From positions 1 through 42,356 of the forward strand of contig JBNLBN010000009.1 in NCBI GenBank assembly GCA_050303335.1: DNA of 42,356 bases, in the 5' to 3' direction. Of the stretch, positions 42,101-42,356 are shown piece after piece. Made by a program: the position numbers and the translations under genes. This DNA comes from Bilamarchaeum sp050303335. Lineage in GTDB: Archaea > Micrarchaeota > Micrarchaeia > Anstonellales > Bilamarchaeaceae. A model generated the notes under the pieces. That model saw nothing but the letters and a program-made list of their open reading frames with translations, did not search any database and was not told the origin of the DNA. Numbering within the stretch: position 1 is the stretch's first letter; each line of letters starts with the position of its first letter.

Positions 42101-42356
42101 AGGTGGCGGGGGACCGGCAGGGGGCCCTCCATCCGGTGGTGGACCGCCACCCACAATCCAGCAGTCGCCAACATCCATTGCAGGACAAATTGTGAGCGGG
42201 GCGGACGTGACAGTACCGACTGCAATGAGGCAGGATGTAGGAATCCAGGTTGCAGAGCAGCTTGGCCTGCGGAACGGGCAAGAGCTTGCAGGATTTGCAA
42301 GGGACGTTGTTCTCCACCAGCGCGGGATCAGGCCTAACGAGCAGGTGATGAGGCAG
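33117..42356 (+). CDS. Giant lysine-depleted protein with kinase-like domain (3' end beyond the window)
   Basis: An unbroken reading frame of 3,080 codons from the ATG at 33117 to the right edge; I read it through codon by codon with no stop. No signal peptide. Residues about 1-1850 are mainly helical, rich in Gln, Arg, Glu and Ala, and may form coiled coils or TPR-like helical arrays. Residues about 1860-1900 and 1919-1990 are Gly/Ala-rich hydrophobic segments. A 35-residue HTH-like repeat is at about 2240-2274 and again at 3046-3080. A kinase-like domain spans about 2690-2860, and a Gly/Pro-rich linker lies near 2995-3015. The frame contains only 5 lysines (K4, K23, K52, K1869, K2715) and 2 cysteines (C153, C2696), while arginine is very common. 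I know no family that fits the whole. It may be a structural or effector protein used in contact with another cell. Long reading frames on the opposite strand here are shadows. Confidence 0.85.
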   Translation, partial: MAQKQMRTPPEQENPVQAINDVKRVLSEFAQPQNRQSGSQRVEAAINEALQKAGDAVRTGRRIDSLLGVDRHEEEEEQEQTGTELNDEINRLDGILEQLESRELGGAQETVREIREDLGRARQMLENGDERGARRALVALNPQLTNLYEVVSCVRNATSAGLPQEMVNAAGSTLGMIRNGELERANLVMEGINRIAENRDLYETPAGADAGQAIASVTMNLANTENTFNPSQIEEASAMMHEAERQTQQLSEQRREMVFQALNYQAERFGSDLTRLSSNLRAPVREVMSSISELQARIRAGGHVSDSEIRVLAMRVLAVESMMDDLDNEGNTPLGRGLSQVYQRAMSALERGDMNQYNMLMFVIRQIRREAGNNPSYAASLLRAVQRLSDGQGMDDLISVMSREMSTRIGLYDQEEAQQLSRELRENPGGSSLELLERADAAHQVFRDMNEVPINSERREESMSTYQRALDAAMDNNEELSNIYRTLAGRLAQSSGELGESVSGMARRVQQGEQMAAMHRLINGQDQLSPQQAARQVLGGEAADEQVNALAGQYESLGENEQSRGLAILNISREAETFQQLLESRDSVEQLRSRSRGPQRQIYQNTLDSVDSVLGQLSRGEEISSETALRLQSQIIMVSSERPGQIGQILAISTNDPQERQEMLRMGNGIENMGTVLRGLDGETRDNAVHIYEQGMVAIQEGRMDDALTFFNFAQAYARARTAGDRNNIRELATRFENSFLTPEARAALPEGQQPITADAAQWLSRTYFDRVAMIRELPDQASGRRYAQYSDLAIQAYRNGDTEGANALRNTADLYGRAARVGGSSEEVRAVTGMHQGNEEQGIPSYERLRDGIANGESVAHILGATEEAQEGPALERYSLNMLELQVGVDVAEHRSRGREVNTPRSRERYQAETARIDRLIAQARSENDDAEVQRLQEYRQIIDLNRTSERLEQSDTDFNAGIDMIRQAIEERRQALEATEPDAQQRLRQQAAEHAGRGTELTQVAAGLQESTLLLHRSIRQLYTRGRDSGRIELDRAASIYAQLGEGMRTAEGPLSQEAQRQQHVLLRNAGTYFGRGYGIVQQQLGIQRTAWGYIRRADQLTEENEANAVAFADVSRPLPPDIQGPPPPAYDQDGIQEEIDRGRSAARSENFGSASRHLGASRVMMDGNVRIARISQRHYRLIEGASEAEQSGGMEYFRTQELLGWADDIVEAGRTGRTQYIQTEIGALDDTISMDGRRQELHNGVTRERRIQRSSEAAARRHDGAIDTQYFNEETTVYAQTLEQDGDQRAYIQLRSDNRAEETRYEEDILGQGRALNADERRQLESMRQRHRQAEQGFLDSHETGRPADLARLRAFQQNQAALRPGFNNLAEDARGQATQASDRAQALARARDSIENPEDVTENNPYLGTYLIEAMGELQRARERRRATGNTEIADMVDYPVDFNWMREQYNELNSINERTGQLTEQINSTRDADERTRLIGQRSELIRRGAEVNSRVIDYFRQRPDRMELSTTHLNSRINEVTGEPFISEALMLGLNSESASIYGLRRFQEHSRGWNFAELSADRFMEVTSATDAHRRASPHGIGERLGRRSLDYNSGRFLQIFNYASRSPERIGDDIRTGRTVRLGAIEGDDGRGIVIRQGDDIYEDRILRTGGTSGQLVDLWRDATRGTFDAMITMQQGLGEEAEATTAEARAFRDQNPYAWRLMTLHHPTAVSVTEADTFTTFAALGFEVDPRTGETLNELNLTREEQEVLMRASGSVAQARSQVLNIVSGLTSFASTDDGREAMRALETQMATVRREIGPIIERAGQRRTLGENPTNPEELARITSRINTANETAMSSVETHMEEGRSDDRVVMYVTTGAKIVGYGIMAATGYGLPAAAVGMVEAFASAEEQRISLGGVDQMTGWEQTTYYGSQALGVAGVFAAGGSSVLRVVGPEAVAASRGLQALRLATTATGYGMMVGGLGIGVAEIANMAIYGGDNVSAGDYIFAGFNAAQPFLQMGGMRIMSRNPSLMHGNSFRAIAYRGFMAAMFGASRREMIIEHNFEARYQTERARISRGQGLPPARARAQIRADTNALRSVESTIGRELAPHERMEIYSRYRDQDGRATAIDSDRVAEQIAAFERHVDGEVGALSTESQQRLAGIEQRIERPLEPGETLAIIDHFGDNIPEVGRVVHFLESERASAAASGRQPFRTFSDYQEAQPEAPSNVVPIRPGETQTEEIPMEQRYQMIDELNLTNAQDLAEFARELVLHQRGIRPNEDVARQFNMLPEAVQQSLSRLTGDGRFVMNSQGTDSRFRAYRTNRRTGGAAIIETVRAEIQGNRPVPPIAQAQEVPIAVGETPRPVQTEGQVIQLRPGQAVGLAHGEQPVAMTGSDQPSPARVDVLVREATGHVDTTSPHHADAQRIRNSGRPPEEVAREILTERINITSDDVRQAADDWLSGDPARMQRAQERIGEWMQEPDGMARYEALHYMTSPGSEYIGADSAGRTRIARSLGQNIVEESGGMRDSISPQRADAIRQIAIAQVSGNTAPFEQAAPTFTAQEARLFSRTVDVMTRGPQEIHRISGIMQHGASNPQEQQIVDRVNQVMARRNMSQQDAIAFVADEIVRPHTVTLQQSRYTNYYGGQERSTWGYPADFQTRDRAPAFPQRQVPEGPNPLRTAQRARILGRLDRIPGRPLEDMVRSSCAVYEVEVMQNGVPRRIVAKVFLDPDNGNFEQNFGMARNEVRNLEILSQIRVRLPDGREVPLGPETFGFVDVEGNPAIGMERIHGRAIDEMSVAEIRQFVTDDTMAQLRAMHDGMIRAGYDIGDFQFAVLTQDQVVNGVQRRAGDVVFWDAGALTPLSGDPVFSTREVVVLEERGADSRLLNDALTAQPRDDGTVRPLVDNPHINTYNEMMREMLVQRAVDGGSPRPQAEQRFSGLNTENLTREYLGMSGNDGTFTRQERRQHLRNYLDSLPPAQRTRYEQSIRIIEQQSGAQLLPSASPGGGGPAGGPPSGGGPPPTIQQSPTSIAGQIVSGADVTVPTAMRQDVGIQVAEQLGLRNGQELAGFARDVVLHQRGIRPNEQVMRQ
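39834..39938 (+). repeat. 35-codon internal repeat in the giant gene, copy 1
   Basis: Encodes residues 2240-2274 with the core FARELVLHQRGIRPNEDV. 23 of 35 residues match copy 2. The sequence that follows (FNMLPEAVQQSLSRLTGDGRF) looks like a winged-helix or HTH unit. Confidence 0.8.
41190..41700 (+). other. Kinase-like domain within the giant protein
   Basis: Residues about 2690-2860. Elements in order: a YEVEV strand after SSCA (glycine-loop region), IVAKVF with K2715, NEVRNLEIL with E2735 (alpha-C glutamate), a hinge-like GMERIHG, LRAMHDGMIRAGYDIGDFQFAVL with D2819 (catalytic-loop position of APH/ABC1-type kinases, but Ala where Asn is usual), and VVFWDAGAL with D2845 (DFG position). This is a degenerate atypical kinase; activity is uncertain because the catalytic-loop Asn is missing. 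Confidence 0.55.
42252..42356 (+). repeat. 35-codon internal repeat in the giant gene, copy 2 (cut by window edge)
   Basis: Encodes residues 3046-3080 with the core FARDVVLHQRGIRPNEQV. It lies exactly 806 codons after copy 1 and continues past the window. Confidence 0.8.

Noticed and set aside
33382..42317. Many open frames of 60-258 codons on the opposite strand and in other frames across the giant gene, the longest at 37785-38561 (minus).
   Set aside because: They lie wholly inside the 3,080-codon plus frame, show no family motifs, and their composition is what one expects of shadows of an arginine-, glutamine- and alanine-rich gene.
33117..42356. Lysine depletion as a by-product of high G+C.
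   Set aside because: The region has a base composition like its neighbours, uses many A-rich codons such as GAA, AAT, AAC and AGA, and the adjacent gene is lysine-rich.
1..42356. Search for insertion sequences, transposases, integrases, phage genes, CRISPR-Cas and rRNA.
   Set aside because: None seen. The only mobile-looking signal is the shared block in the two tRNA genes.

Overview
The window is archaeal. It carries archaeal information-processing genes (GINS, L44e, S27e, eIF2-alpha, Nop10, a PAC2-family chaperone, archaeal/eukaryotic-type ProRS, RNase Z, RecJ-like DHH protein), an S-layer gene, and TATA boxes about 25 nt ahead of many start codons, so many messages look leaderless. Two tRNA genes lack an encoded CCA and have inserts in the D-loop. 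S27e and Nop10 have lost zinc ligands, and there are many lineage-specific proteins plus one giant ORF. This fits a small-genome archaeon of the DPANN type (Diapherotrites/Micrarchaeota-like). The phylum is an inference, not something the sequence proves.

Layout. 0.2-3.8 kb (minus): SRAP DNA-crosslink protein, CaCA cation exchanger, MscS channel and CorA. 3.8-7.8 kb: a plus-strand OB-fold protein, then a minus-strand operon running zinc-finger protein, GINS, L44e, S27e, eIF2-alpha, Nop10, PAC2 chaperone, pilin-like protein. 7.8-9.8 kb: two tandem paralogous proteins of unknown function, one cut by a 10-N assembly gap. 9.8-12.9 kb: S-layer protein with a long, structured mRNA leader. 13-15.8 kb: RNase Z, THEP1-like NTPase, second MscS channel. 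15.8-19 kb: cassette A, made of a 732-aa atypical-kinase-like protein, a convergent 173-aa partner and a 4-TM protein. 19.1-22.2 kb: ABC-2 exporter and APC amino-acid permease. 22.2-25.4 kb: tRNA-Val(CAC), a surface adhesin-like protein and tRNA-Gln(UUG). 25.4-27.4 kb: cytochrome-b5-like lipoprotein and ProRS. 27.5-30.6 kb: cassette B, with the same arrangement as cassette A. 30.7-32.8 kb: RecJ-like protein plus two small proteins, one a third member of the partner family. 32.8 kb to the right edge: a coiled-coil protein and a giant ORF of at least 3,080 codons that runs off the window.

The most unusual content is the accessory system of atypical kinase-like proteins. Cassettes A and B are diverged copies of one convergent gene pair, and both kinase-like proteins share a lysine plus D-x-H-x-x-N plus D-x-D signature with nearly identical spacing. 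The giant protein also contains a degenerate kinase-like domain. It is almost devoid of lysine (5 in 3,080 residues), and one of the five sits exactly where a kinase needs its ATP-binding lysine. The two tRNA genes carry inserts at the same D-loop site that share an identical 31-nt block, which looks like a mobile, structured tRNA intron.
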